From assembly GCA_010094025.1 (NCBI GenBank), contig ML991838.1:101587-165586 (forward strand): a DNA stretch of 64,000 bases, given 5' to 3'. The stretch comes from Viridothelium virens (taxonomy: Eukaryota > Ascomycota > Dothideomycetes > Trypetheliales > Trypetheliaceae). The position numbers and the translations under genes were made by a program. Of this stretch, positions 33,526 to 44,616 are shown piece by piece. The stretch's first letter is position 1; each line of letters starts with the position of its first letter. The notes beneath the pieces were generated by a model. That model ran no database searches, was not told the DNA's origin, and saw only the letters and a program-made list of their open reading frames with translations.

Positions 33526-33987
33526 CTTCGTATCGTTATCCTCAAAGAATGATTATTTCATGGTGCGAAAGTAGGGAGAGGGACGCGATCTTGCGTAGCG
33601 TCTGCCGCAATTCTCCATCAAAGCTGGCACGCCCCTCGCTTTTGTGATTTTCCAAGAATAGGTTAGAGTCTACACAGAAGCAGGGACAGGTAGCACTCAG
33701 ACGAAACTAAAGAAAACAGAAACTTGATTGGGGCGGGAGCAGGCAATCATGCACCGCATGCATGAGAGCGATGGCCTGACGGGTTGGGGCTGAAACTTTT
33801 CCCCGGCGCTCGAACCCTGCGAAAACTCAATAGGGAAGGTCGAAATGTCTTGCCAACGAATGACCTTCTCATGTTCATCATGTCTCATAGTATAAATTTC
33901 ACAGGCCCCAGGTCAAGCAAGGGCATTTGCCTCATTTGACATGGACGCCCTCTTCGTCGCCATGGGTTCTATAGCAGCCGGCAATTA
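33526..33987. other. Short intergenic region
   Basis: About 0.46 kb between the surface protein start and the 3' end of the MCT-like transporter. No gene or repeat is seen. Confidence 0.5.
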
Positions 33988-35485
33988 TTACGCTTTCAAT
34001 TTTGTCCCCGCTGCTTCCATTCGTACCCACAAGACGGCCAGCGTTGCAGCCGCAAGAAGTGCCCCAATAAGGATAGCAGTTCTTTCGTACGCAGAAGCAG
34101 CTTGTAATGTGCTGATCGACATATGGCTCCGAGACTTAATTAAGGCTCCTGCTGCAGGCGTCCCGGCTAGTGTCCCGAAACCACGCACCATGTAAAGAAA
34201 TCCATTAACACTCGCGAAGTTCTGTACTCCAAATATTTCGACCAAGGCTGTGGGAAAGAGCGAGATATAAGAGCCCGCAAAAATTCCATAAGTGATGGCA
34301 AAGGCCACGAAAAGTCCCTTACCATGGCTTTCAGTGACGCCTGTAAGAGTTGACGGGAGCCATAGACCAAGTGTAATTGCCGCACTAATCAGTGTACAAG
34401 CAAGTAGCGTGTTGAGACGACCGAATCGGTCAGCGAACCAGCCGAGCGCTACTTTACCACCAGCACTGGATGCGTTACTTGCTGCAATGAAGTTGGCACC
34501 TGCTGCTGCTGTATATCCAAGCGTTCTTGAATAAGCAGAGAAGAAATATACGGGTGTGTAGTAGGCCGCAGATTGTAAAGTGGCGCCAACAGCTTGAGCA
34601 ACAAATGTACGGCTACGTGCGATTCTCCAGTCGACTAGAGGTATCCGCACTTTGCGAAAGCCTCCAGAGTTCCTCGGATACTCGATTTCATTCCGGCGCT
34701 CGCTGTCTGGATCCCATTTCAGGACCAATCCAGCCACACCGATCATAACGAAACCTACAACGCCAGTCAAGCGGAGCGTGTTACGAAATCCAATCTTTGC
34801 ATTGAGTGCTCGTAGAGCAGGCGCCCAGCACACACCGCCGACTCCGGTACCGCTTGAGACAACTCCCATAGCCAGTCCTCGCCGTTTATCAAACCAGCCC
34901 GGACTGACAGTGACCGCTGGAATGTACGATAAGGAAGTGCCCATACCAACAAGGAGACCCTGTGTAAGTATAAAATGCCAAAGCTGATTCCCAAAAGAGG
35001 CCAGAATATTGCCTAGTCCGAGGAGCAAGCCACCGATAAGTACGACTGAACGGGGCGAGTAAGCTTTGGTCCAAGAGGAAGCAACGGGGGCACCGATGGT
35101 CATAATTGAGACAGCCAAAGTTCCGATCAGATCTATAGCGGCTGGACTGACATTCTCGAAGGGCCCGCCCATAGATTCGTAGAGTTCTTGGTAAACACCA
35201 AATGCGAAGTTAAGACCACAGCCAGTAAAGGTAAGAGCAAATGAGGCTACCACGATGAGGATCGCGCGTCTACAAGCGGCATAATGAAGGAAGTTAAAGA
35301 AGGTAATGAGTCAAGAGTCTGATAGGAAGTATTGCTGACCTCTCATTTTGCGTTACTGAAGGTGATTGCGATGCTTCCAGAGTTTCCTCGTAGTCTGGGG
35401 ATTGTCCAGAGATTGCACCAGGCAAACGTTGGTCCTGCAACTCGACTGGAATATGATCAAGGGATCGTCGATTTGGAAAGGCCAT
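33988..35485 (-). CDS. MFS transporter, monocarboxylate (MCT) type
   Basis: Two exons, 35485-35340 and 35269-33988, with a 70-base intron, give 475 residues. A 48-residue hydrophilic N-terminus with a PDYEETLE patch precedes twelve predicted membrane spans. The first reads AILIVVASFALTFTGCGLNFAFGVYQ, typical of fungal MCT-like proteins, and GWFDKRRGLAMGVVSSGTGVGG matches the loop and fifth span of that family. The middle loop is short (DPDSERRNEIEYPRN). Fungal members are found in the plasma membrane or vacuole and move small carboxylates, riboflavin or unknown metabolites; the substrate here is not readable. The ATG at 35485 is used because the frame upstream of it is hydrophobic and short. 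Confidence 0.88.
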
Positions 35486-36670
35486 GGTATATAAGGTAGT
35501 TTCGTAAAGAAAATATCCCACCAGAAGAAGACTGGGTTGTATTAGGGTTTATGGACAATGCACAATCCTTTAAGACGGTTCAAGTGGTGAAAATAGACAA
35601 AAGAATTCCCACCTTGCGTTCCTCATCAACCTGTAATTATTTGCTACATGTGGGATGAGAATCGAGGCTCAAATACTGCATTGCCAGAGTTAGTCATAAG
35701 CGGCTGGCCGGCGTAGGGCGTGACTGGCGTATGCAAAAGTGGCCAAGTGAGCCGAAGGTTGAGATTTTGTCGGGAAAAGACGGAATCCGGCGCCTCACAC
35801 ATTGCTCATACCGAGCGACCTCCTTCGTCAGTACGGAGTACGGAGTACCGAGGAAGATAAAGTCTTCTCTGCAGACATACTTATGGCCATTGAGTGTTCA
35901 GCTAAGCATTCGCAGAAGATCATGAAACCCCTTTCGGAGTTGAACGCGCGACTGGCCTTCTTGCCTTCAAGACTGATGAAGCATGACGTTCACAGGTGAC
36001 GGAGCAGACCCTTGGAGATAGAGAAGCAACTCGCCGTACTTACTGAAATGGATCGTTGCTTCAGGTGAAGCCACAGCAGCGCGATCCAAGGAGGAGAATG
36101 GAGATTATCTTTTTGTGAGCCCCTTCCCGAGCACAGTCCAGCGCCATCGCAAGGAGCTCCCAAAGAGGCGAATGATCGCCGGCGCCGCCAACGAACCTAA
36201 AGTTCTCTCTCTATAATATCGAGCTCCGCCTCTCGCAAGATCTTCTCAATAAAGGATACTACGTCAAAAATACAACACTAGAGAGCTCTGATTCACACCC
36301 TCAGCCTCAGAATGTGCTCTGTTATCAGCCATTTGCATTGCAGTAATTTAGAGCGGGCACTGCGACGTCACAGATCAGGGGACAGTAAGTTTCAGTATTT
36401 AGGTAGAGTGAGGTAACTGAGGTGGTCTCTCTTTATTTCCTTCATACCATCATCGTCATCATTTAAAGCAGTTTTCACGACATTTCCCGTGAGTGTAAAA
36501 CGCAATCTTTGGAAGACATCAACGAAAACCGGTTACTTCACCATTCGTCTACACTTATCTTGAGCCTCACCTCCCAGTCAAAGGACACATTATCCGGACG
36601 AAAGCAGCCACCTACTCATTCGGGAACATCTGATAACCTCGAACATCCTGGTCTTGCCCCCCAACAGAAA
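35486..36670. other. Intergenic region with overlapping TACGGAGTA copies
   Basis: About 1.2 kb without a supported gene. It contains a tandem overlapping pair of the 9-mer at 35832-35847. Confidence 0.5.
35832..35847 (+). repeat. Overlapping pair of the recurrent 9-mer TACGGAGTA
   Basis: Two copies overlap by two bases here. Other exact copies on either strand are at 24577-24585, 27568-27576, 53727-53735 and 53943-53951, and an 8-of-9 copy lies at 54249. All are intergenic. By simple arithmetic about 0.5 copies are expected on both strands of 64 kb. Confidence 0.6.
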
Positions 36671-36901
36671 ATGTGTATCACTTTTCTCATCAGCCGAGCC
36701 ATACGCGCCCGTCGAGAACGCCAGAAGCAAGGAAACGAAGGCTCACAGCAAGAATATGCTGCTCGGCCCGCTCATGCACCGCCTCAGCAATACCAGCAGC
36801 AGCAGTATCAGCAGGGCCCGCCAGGAGGCCAGCAGTACGGACAGCCTGGGCGAGGTAACACGCTACCACAATACCCGGGTCCACCGGATGGAAGACAATG
36901 A
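36671..36901 (+). CDS. Small Gln/Pro-rich protein
   Basis: An ATG frame of 76 residues. The N-terminus (MCITFLISRAIRARRERQKQ) is amphipathic and strongly basic. The remainder is low complexity, with PPQQYQQQQYQQ followed by Gly, Pro and Gln. The frame extends upstream to 36509 only with a non-ATG start. Small proteins with this basic head and Gln-rich tail are seen in fungi, but no function is known. The composition is protein-like, yet the short length leaves real doubt. Confidence 0.4.
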   Translation: MCITFLISRAIRARRERQKQGNEGSQQEYAARPAHAPPQQYQQQQYQQGPPGGQQYGQPGRGNTLPQYPGPPDGRQ

Positions 36902-37892
36902 ATTGTCTTGAATTAAAAGACTGAGGACCGTTGGTTATAGACCGAGGGTCTTGGGATATCGTGGGACTTGGGGGAGTTGGTGGAGTAGGAGGTCGATATT
37001 GGCTGTCGGGAGAGATTGCCGAGCTCTTGTCATTCCCAAGTGCAATATTCTCTGTATTTTATGCGCAAATCTTCCTCGCATTGTTCACTGTTTATCCAGT
37101 CTAAATCTCCACATTACAATTTATGAACTACCCATTTTCACGACTTTCCACCCTCCAAGGATACTACAAAACTTTCAGCATCTCAGCCCTGTCGGCCCTA
37201 TTCTAAGCACAATTAATGACATTTACAGTCTAATGATCATGTCGGAGGTCAATCTCGATCTGCTTTCGTCTTAGCCTCTATCTCTCCTTTCGATTACCCA
37301 ATAAACGCCATGTTGCTTCCTTTTCCTCGTCTTTTACCCAGTTAGCATCTCAGACTTCACCTAGGAAGCATTCAAGCTTGGTAGGAGGTCAATAGGAATC
37401 CAACAATCAACGTGTGCAATGCTAGTATTTCTGAACTTATTGCGGACTTGACCAGAGTACAGAAAGCTAAGTCCGTTCGATACATCAAAATGGAAGTGCC
37501 GCCCCGCCATTGCGCGTATAGGTGCCTACCTAGACGAGCGTGGGTGGAGGGGCGGTAGGAGCGCATCACATCACCTGTCAGCACTACACTTTCGCCCTCG
37601 ACATCAAAACCACAATAACGAAGACCAAGCTCACGGAGCCCCTCATTCCGGAGATTGGAGTCATATTCGATGATGATTGGGAATTGAGCTGCATCATAGC
37701 TTGCTCTGGTTCCAGTGAGCATGAATGGTGGTACAGAGGAGTGAGCTCTGAAGAGCGTGTCCAAAATAGAAGTGCTTGTGGTTCGGATGATGTAAAATAA
37801 GGGTTACCAATAAGAATCTCAGAATGAATAAGACCCCACCATGAGCTTCGTATTCCCGGGAACTGAGGAGGCGACGCAGTGACTACTATACC
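36902..37892. other. Intergenic region with one unassigned minus-strand ORF
   Basis: About 1 kb. A minus-strand ATG frame at 37722-37372 would give 116 residues (MLTGTRASYDAAQFPIIIEY...) with a hydrophobic C-terminus, but no domain or conserved motif is recognised. It could be a small gene, a decayed one or chance. Nothing else is supported. Confidence 0.35.
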
Positions 37893-37900
37893 TTATAAAG
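37893..37900 (+). promoter_or_regulatory. TATA-like box of the methyltransferase gene
   Basis: The sequence ttataaag lies about 73 bases upstream of the ATG at 37973 on the same strand. It supports the start chosen for the methyltransferase. Confidence 0.4.
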
Positions 37901-37972
37901 ACCACATTCGCTTCCTGGATCGCTTCTGCCATACCAGACGCCCAGTTCGCATCCTTGTGGAACACGATAGGC

Positions 37973-39055
37973 ATGTCTTCGCAATCGTCACAGCCCGGAT
38001 CAGATCCGTCGTATGCAAAGTTGAAGACTACAGATGTACCATGGTACCTAGAAGATATCACCATGCATTCAACACCACAGGTCAGAATTTGCTTTTACAA
38101 GCAGTCAAAACCCGGAATACTTCTAACTACTAGATTTCAGTTCCGCAAGCTCCTCGAAAACTACAGTGGAATTGATTCGAAAGACATCCCAAAACACGTC
38201 TCCACAATTGTACGCAAACCCCATTCCAGAACCCATGCACCGACCACCACTTACCCATACCTCAACCTCTGCCTCCACCCCAAGAGCGACACAAAGCACA
38301 ACCGCTCACCCAAACCCCAACAGCGCTCCAAACTCTGGGCTCTCCGCACCTACCCCTGCATCGGCGTCGGCACCTTCCAAATCCCCTGGATCTCCACCGG
38401 CTTCTTCTACCCCTCGCTCCTCTCCACCCTCCTCTCCCAACCCTCCCGCACCCTCCTCGACATCGGATGCTTCATCGGCCAAGACCTGCGGCACCTGGTC
38501 TTCCACGACGGGGTGCGGCCCTCGCAGCTCCGCGGCCTGGATCTGGTGCCCGAGTTCTGGGACGTCGGGTACGAGCTCTTTCGAGACCGCGACCGAGACT
38601 TCGGACAGGTCGTGAAGACGAGTGGCGGGGACGTGCTGGATCTGCGGTCGATGAAAGAGGGCGCGGCGCTCGAGGGGGTAGAGGGCGGGGTCGTTGATTT
38701 TATTTACGTGTCGCAGGTGTTGCATCAGTTTGACGTCGAGCGCGGCGTCGTTGCGGCCAAGAATATCGTGGGACTCACGAGGGGACCTGGGTCGCGGATT
38801 GTTGGGGCGCAGGTTGGAGCGGTGGTGGGGAGGGAGTCGAAGGGGTATGGAGCTGTGGCGGGACCGCAGCCGTGGGTGCATGATGAGGAGTCGTGGAAGA
38901 GGATGTGGGAGCGCGTGGGACGGGAGATGGGGATAGAGTTGGAGGTGGAGACGAGGATGAAGGCGTGGCGGGAGTATGGTGTTGACCCGTCGGTGACGAG
39001 TTACATGGGAGACGATACGCAGATCTTGGAATTTGACGTGAAGAGGTTGACGTAG
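37973..39055 (+). CDS. LaeA/UMTA-like SAM-dependent methyltransferase
   Basis: Three exons, 37973-38080, 38141-38209 and 38324-39055 (introns of 60 and 114 bases), encode 302 residues. The joins rebuild features of a known fungal group: VPWYLEDITMHSTPQ-FRKLLENYSGI, and then HVSTI-RSKLWALRTYPCIG. SAM-binding motif I is LLDIGCFIGQDL at about residues 103-114, followed by LRGLDLVPEFWDVGYELF and the acidic motif region VVDFIYVSQVLHQFD. The second intron is a multiple of three and free of stops, so an uncorrected frame reads through it. Members of this family are common in secondary-metabolite clusters, but the substrate is unknown. ATG 37973 is the first in frame; the frame reaches 37955 only with TTG. 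Confidence 0.85.
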   Translation: MSSQSSQPGSDPSYAKLKTTDVPWYLEDITMHSTPQVRICFYKQSKPGILLTTRFQFRKLLENYSGIDSKDIPKHVSTIVRKPHSRTHAPTTTYPYLNLCLHPKSDTKHNRSPKPQQRSKLWALRTYPCIGVGTFQIPWISTGFFYPSLLSTLLSQPSRTLLDIGCFIGQDLRHLVFHDGVRPSQLRGLDLVPEFWDVGYELFRDRDRDFGQVVKTSGGDVLDLRSMKEGAALEGVEGGVVDFIYVSQVLHQFDVERGVVAAKNIVGLTRGPGSRIVGAQVGAVVGRESKGYGAVAGPQPWVHDEESWKRMWERVGREMGIELEVETRMKAWREYGVDPSVTSYMGDDTQILEFDVKRLT

Positions 39056-39301
39056 GAAGACATTTGGAAACTGGAGAGGCCTCTGTTGCCAACGCTCTGT
39101 CGATCATGGTCGGATAGGTCCGGACGGGAATGCTAGATTTTGGATTGCCGGATCTGATCCAGAGCTTTCAGGCTTCGATAGAACTTCAATCCACTTGTTG
39201 ATATGAGGGCCAAAAACGCCTGTATTGGCAAAGAACCACGGTGATCTAAAGGTGGCAGTGCTCTCCAAGACGCCAATTTTGTAACAGCCCAAGAAAGAAC
39301 C

Positions 39302-41482
39302 TCATTCGCTCTTCTTCTCTCCATTGCCTTCGACACTCTCTGCATTTCCATCGGTCAAACCGTTACTGTCACCCATAGCCTTCTCTTCATCTCGCTTCTT
39401 GTCAAGCTCAATATCCGGTGCCGGTGCAAATTTGCTTCTAGCCCGGATCTGCTTGCCTCTGAAGAAGAAAATGAATGGCATTGGAACCAGGAGAGCTGCT
39501 ACACATCCAATCAGTGTCATGCCCCAGTTGATACCAATTCCGTCAAACATGTAGGTTGCAAACAGCGGGAAAACAGCTCCGAAAAGGCTTCGCATGAACG
39601 TGTTGCCAGCGATCGCAGAAGCAGCGAACATTAGATACGCGTCAACGATGTAGTTGAGTAGTTGGAGAAATACCGTGAAAATACCGAAGCCGGACGCGAG
39701 ACCAGAGAGAGTTGGCACGATCCAGTGAATGCTTTTCGTATATCCAGTCCATCCAAACCAAAAGAGGCCTGCTTCGGTCAGTATAATGAGGAAAGGGTTG
39801 TATATCGGGAATATATACCTATGGTGAATGAGATACCTCCGGCCATGACAAGAGGCAAACGCCACTCGGGTACTGGGACATTTCGATTGGCATCCAACTT
39901 GCGAACATAGGCCGGGTTCATGACCACGACGCAAACAAAGCCGATCAACTCTCCAGTGATAAATCCGAAATATGGTAAGCCAGCCACTCCTGGAGTAAAG
40001 CCATGAACCCTTTGGAAGACGAGTGCATATGCAGTGAGGAAGAGGTATAGTAAGCCGTACAGAAATGACATGTAAATGGTGACAAGAAGCACAATCGGTT
40101 CCGTGAAGAGGATACGTAACGGACGACTGACGTTCTTGCTGATGAGCTGGCGAAGATCAACTTCCACTTCTTCCTGTTTGGCATGAATACCCCAGTTCTT
40201 GGTCAAGCGGCGCAATTCGGAGGCTTTGCTGACAAGGATGACTGGAGCGTAAGACTCTTTTTGGAAGAACAGGGCGGCTAAACAAGCGGCGAATGCCATG
40301 AAGGCTGTAATGTATTGGGTCCAGCGCCAGCCAAGATACGAAGTGACAATGAAGCCACCGAGAAAGGGTCCGATAAGAGGTCCCATGAATACAGTCGCAC
40401 TGAAGGCAGCTATAGCAAGACCACGAACCTACGATGCATAGCGCACGTCAGCAATACATCACAGTTTTAGTCTCCAATGGATGCGTATAGATGTTAACAG
40501 GGTCCCAATGGCATTCGAATGATCCTGGGGTTTCTGATCGGAACGGACTGCAAGATTGTCCATGTAAGCTTACCTTGTTGTTGTACATGTCCGCAAACAC
40601 GGCAGCCACGACAGCGAGCGGGCAAGACCCAAACAGCCCTCCAAAGAATCTCCCAAGCATAAGAGTCTGTATATCCTTAGAGACAGCAACGGTAATGTTG
40701 AAGATCCCAAAGCCAAAAGCTCCTAGGATAATCGGCACTCTTCGGCCATACAACTCGGAAACAGGAGCCCAGATGATGGGACCAAATGCATATCCAAGAA
40801 CGAAGAGAGATGTCCCCAGAGTTGCGACTTCGCGTCCAACATGGAACTCCCTTTCAACCGCAGGTGCGGCATTGGAGAAAATGCTGCTGCTTAATGTTGC
40901 GGCGAGAGAGTCGAAAATTAAGATGCCGGAAATGATCATTTTCGTACCGAAGGGCCAGTTTTGTGCGTGTAAGGGGTCGTCATGACCATCAAATTCGACG
41001 ACGTATTCTTCCTTTTCCGGGAGCATAGCAGGGTAGGGCTTCGATCCACCAAATGGAGGTAGAGTCTTACTCTTTCTTGACCGTACGCCTTCACTACCGA
41101 CTGTGCTCTGATGCTGCAGTCTGTGGGTCTCCATCCGTTCAATTGCCGTAGGATGGCGCTCTAGATACCTTCCGATTTGCGTCTCTGTTGGCTGTATCAC
41201 GGTAGACTCTCTATGGACAGTATGTGGTCGGGACGAGGTACCTCCCCGAATGGATGCATAGCCATGAGTTGATGCGCTTGACGTTGAATGACTACTGGCA
41301 TGACTCTCTACAGCTTCTAAAGGTCTGCCTTCAGGCTCATCTATCGGCTGTCCTCGCTGCTGCTCATGAGCCTCGTTGTAAATCCGATCAAAGTTATCAT
41401 TGGGATCATAGTTGCGAAATGCATCGGGGCTTGCATCTCTTTCGGCCTCTTCAATGTCGACATCCTCAATGTTTGGGGGCAT
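39302..41482 (-). CDS. MFS transporter, DHA1 (polyamine/drug:H+ antiporter) family
   Basis: Three exons, 41482-40574, 40428-39819 and 39771-39302 (introns of 145 and 47 bases), encode 662 residues. A disordered N-terminus of about 190 residues precedes twelve membrane spans. Motif A appears as PVSELYGRRVPII, and RFFGGLFGSCPLAVVAAVFADMY and VFMGPLIGPFLGG mark the DHA1 subfamily of TPO/FLR-type exporters. The central loop carries PLRILFTEPIVLLVTIYMSF, usual in this group. The C-terminus is charged. It probably exports drugs, polyamines or a metabolite at the plasma membrane. A second member of the same subfamily lies at 44617-46737. Confidence 0.92.
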
Positions 41483-42566
41483 GTTGCTGCCGAGTATGGT
41501 AAGTTGGGTAGGAATCGGGAAAGTAGCGACTGATAGGTTGTCCGATAGCAATTGTAAGACCGAGCAGGCACTCAACTCAGCGCGTTGAATGTAGATTGAA
41601 GAGACAGGTCAATTGATAGTGAGTCGTCCCTACAAGAGTGAGATAGGGCCTGGGCGTGGAAGAAGACTCAGATTGAATGGCGGCATGTGAGAAATACCTA
41701 GGTAGCTGAGCTGTATGTAATGATAGCTTATTAAGTGGGTTAGCCACGGCACTGGACGGCACTAGCTACCGTAGTGGCTCCTAGAGTACCCTAACAACCG
41801 ACCGACCAGGGCCAAATAACGAGGTCCGGCCTATTCGGACAGGCATATGCACCCATCACAATCCAACTTCAGGCTTCGGAAGTTTGTGGCCGGTCGAGTA
41901 AGAAGACCAGTTTTGAAATTATCCCGGTACTTACCGTTCACGACCAACCCCACCTCAAATTGGCATGGCGGGCACCGACGGGGGTAGCTACATAAGGGCT
42001 TTGTCAGCCAATCCTTGTAAGCCATATGCAGCTCTAGTAATCCTCCCGCAGCATTATCATTCGATTTGGGCCCTTTCGATCCTTCAGAGACCCTCGAAAA
42101 TATACTGGAGAGGACTTTTAGCCTTGAAGGACGAGGAACTTCCAGAAGTCTCAAGGTGAGCACTTGTACCACGTGCAACGACATCATTTGCCAGGTCCCG
42201 ACGAAAGGGATTTGGCCGATCTCCCGCCGAGCCGCATGCTACAAAGCCCTTACCTAAGGGTGTAAGGCAAGATGTATTGCCACTATGACGTGGAAAACGG
42301 ATATGGCGGGCAGATCCAAGTGTTAGGATGTTGAGTGGATCAACTGCCTCATGTCAGATTTGGAGAGAAAGGGTTCCGAAATGGGTCTATGATTATCGTC
42401 ATGAGGAGGTTGTGTATTTTCATTATCTGTTTCTGACTTCCCTGCCTATGCAAGCGGAATGCCATTCTCTCATGTCATTGTCGTGATCCAGGCTCTTGAC
42501 TGGGAACATTTTCCTATCCCAAAATGACAGGTCATCCCTCCACGCGCTTCATGTGCCCTTCACTCC
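41483..42566. other. Intergenic region upstream of the first DHA1 transporter
   Basis: About 1.1 kb between the transporter start and the 3' end of the next minus-strand gene. Only short overlapping frames are present; no gene or repeat is supported. Confidence 0.5.
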
Positions 42567-43119
42567 TTACACTGCAGCGTCTTGCTTCGCGAACTGTCTG
42601 GCAAGCGATTCAATGCTGTCAGCGATATCCTTGAATGTCTGCTTTTGCTCATCCTCAACAACTTGTACGACAGACTCATCATCATCATTGGCCCATTGGA
42701 TATCAAATGTATGAAGCTCTAACTTGGTGTCCAAGCCGTATACATCAGAAGACGAGCTTCCGGGGAAGCCACGGAGTTGGTCGACGAGGCTTAGAAGCTC
42801 GTTCACATCGTCCCTGCCGCAATAAGTATCAGCATAGAGCAAACACCTGCTTTTAAGAGTGTAGGATGTGAGGTACTTTGAAATGTCACCCGACTTCTTG
42901 GAAGACGCAGCACCGCCAGTGCTTTGTGTGCGATGGACGCTTGCAGAACGATTGGGCTCTCCAATGACTTCGATCACATGGCTTGGTGTTCCTGTGGAGT
43001 ATCTAGGTCTTAGCTGAATGCTATAGTAGTGTGTAGGGGAAATTGAACTCACCAGTAAATGGCTTCGTAAGGCGAACCGTGAACTCGCCCGAGGGAGGGG
43101 GCGCCATAATACGAGGCAT
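42567..43119 (-). CDS. Hypothetical protein, 163 residues
   Basis: Two exons, 43119-43053 and 42991-42567, with a 61-base intron. The junction reads RLTKPFTG-TPSHVIEV. The N-terminus is MPRIMAPPPSGEFTVRLTK. The middle is basic and polar, and the C-terminal half is acidic with a likely helix (KQTFKDIADSIESLARQFAK). There is no signal peptide or membrane span. The protein looks soluble and intracellular, and I do not recognise the family. It shares a short divergent promoter region with the F-box gene. Confidence 0.65.
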
Positions 43120-43406
43120 GGTGGATGAAGATTTGGACTGGTCCTAAACTGAAGACTACACGCTTGGATGACTTTAGTGAATGTGAGGGGCAGTGAAAAT
43201 TGAGTGCACCAGATGTATCAGATGTCTGGCTTGAGATGGATTGTTTTGGTAGTTGATGGTAATCTAAATTACGTCATCCTACCGTAATTCTGTGGTATGA
43301 ACTTCGGCCAATTATTCTCCCATGGTCGAGTCATCCCATCCCATCACGTCGCGGAGGCACTGCCTACTCCATATGGGGTGCTGTCATTGGAATCCCATAT
43401 TCCAAG
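43120..43406. promoter_or_regulatory. Divergent promoter region, 287 bases
   Basis: The start codons of the hypothetical protein (minus, 43119) and the F-box protein (plus, 43407) face away from each other across only 287 bases. Both promoters must lie here and may be co-regulated. No clear TATA box is visible. Confidence 0.5.
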
Positions 43407-44429
43407 ATGTCTGATGTCGAGGAGCCGCTTGTCGATACGACCGCACCCATTCCACTGCATTCAAAACGCACCCAGCGAATGCAGAGAAAAAAGGCGAAGA
43501 AACACGGCACCTTTGAAGAGCCGAAAGTGCTGCTAGAACTACCAAATGAGATCCTGGTGGACATTTTGGGCTATCTTCGACCCAGTGATGTCTTCAATGC
43601 CTTGCGTGTAAACAGAGCCCTCAAGTCTCTCATCCTTCATAACGAAAACGCCATTGTGAAGGATATAACGTCGACCAGATACTCTGTCCTTATCCGCTGT
43701 TTTCCTCTCCCGAAGCCACTCGATGAAGTCAATAGAGATGACCACCCTGCCCTTCTTAACGAACGGAGACAAGAACTACTCAACATTCATAAGAAGCCGT
43801 ATCAACATATAAGGCACCCTGATCCACAAGCCATCTGTACCTGTCTAACGTGTATCTTTGCTTGGAATAACCTATGCTTGCTTGTCGATTTCGCCCACTG
43901 GCAAGGCAATCTCGATCGAGGGGATCCGCTCCCAATTATCCCGCGGGGACGTAACCCAGAATGGAATTACCAACTTGTCGCAGCAAACGGTGTGGTGGTG
44001 GAAAAGGCAATGCAGAGCCAGCTCTGGTATGCACACATACTCGAGCAGCACCTCAATAGCATAACGCGCGCCATCACGCGGTTATCAACGGCGCGAAGGA
44101 AGAAACCACCGTATCAGATGTCGTCTCAGGATGTTGTATCGGAAACGGACTCATTCCTGCAGCGAAGCGGACCGCCATCCTACGATATGCCGTGGCATCG
44201 AGACAACTATTATATGCTAGAGGCGTATCTGCCAAATAGACGGTGGGATAAGGAAGAGCAGAGATGGTTCTACTATCCAGATACGCAACACGACCGGGAC
44301 TTGGAGTGGGTTAGGAGAACGGCAACCCGACTACAAGAGCAGGAGAAAGAGAAGCCTCGACTAGGAGGAGCTACCCGCACAGGAAATCAATACCAAGACA
44401 TAGAGTATATTGCATCCGAAAAATATTAG
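43407..44429 (+). CDS. F-box protein
   Basis: An intronless frame of 340 residues. A basic stretch (RTQRMQRKKAKKHG) precedes an F-box at about residues 42-80 (LLELPNEILVDILGYLRPSDVFNALRVNRAL in part). The F-box would bind Skp1 in an SCF ubiquitin ligase. The remainder has no WD40 or leucine-rich repeats. It contains CTCLTCIFAWNNLCLLVDFAHWQ, a Cys/Trp segment common in the large family of ascomycete F-box proteins of unknown target. The C-terminus is charged. Confidence 0.85.
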   Translation: MSDVEEPLVDTTAPIPLHSKRTQRMQRKKAKKHGTFEEPKVLLELPNEILVDILGYLRPSDVFNALRVNRALKSLILHNENAIVKDITSTRYSVLIRCFPLPKPLDEVNRDDHPALLNERRQELLNIHKKPYQHIRHPDPQAICTCLTCIFAWNNLCLLVDFAHWQGNLDRGDPLPIIPRGRNPEWNYQLVAANGVVVEKAMQSQLWYAHILEQHLNSITRAITRLSTARRKKPPYQMSSQDVVSETDSFLQRSGPPSYDMPWHRDNYYMLEAYLPNRRWDKEEQRWFYYPDTQHDRDLEWVRRTATRLQEQEKEKPRLGGATRTGNQYQDIEYIASEKY

Positions 44430-44616
44430 TATATTTGAAGAGTCGAACAGTCATGAGTGAACCTCATGTAATATTTCCATTCCTTCTCTCATGCACATTC
44501 TATGCCACTATGCTCTCTATATCACACTCATACACTTTTTGAGAATGCCAGAAATAACCAAGTCCGCTAAACGCCATTCCACAAATGCTTAGTATGTTCT
44601 CTTCATTATCGCTGTA

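Noticed and set aside
37372-37722. Minus-strand ATG frame of 116 codons
   Set aside because: Protein-like in part, but it has no domain, splice partner or promoter evidence; noted under the intergenic entry and not called as a gene.
37819-38064. Minus-strand frame reading RYHGTSVVFNFAYDGSDPGCDDCEDMP
   Set aside because: It is the antisense of the first exon of the methyltransferase gene, which joins in frame to the rest of a recognised family and has a TATA-like site upstream.
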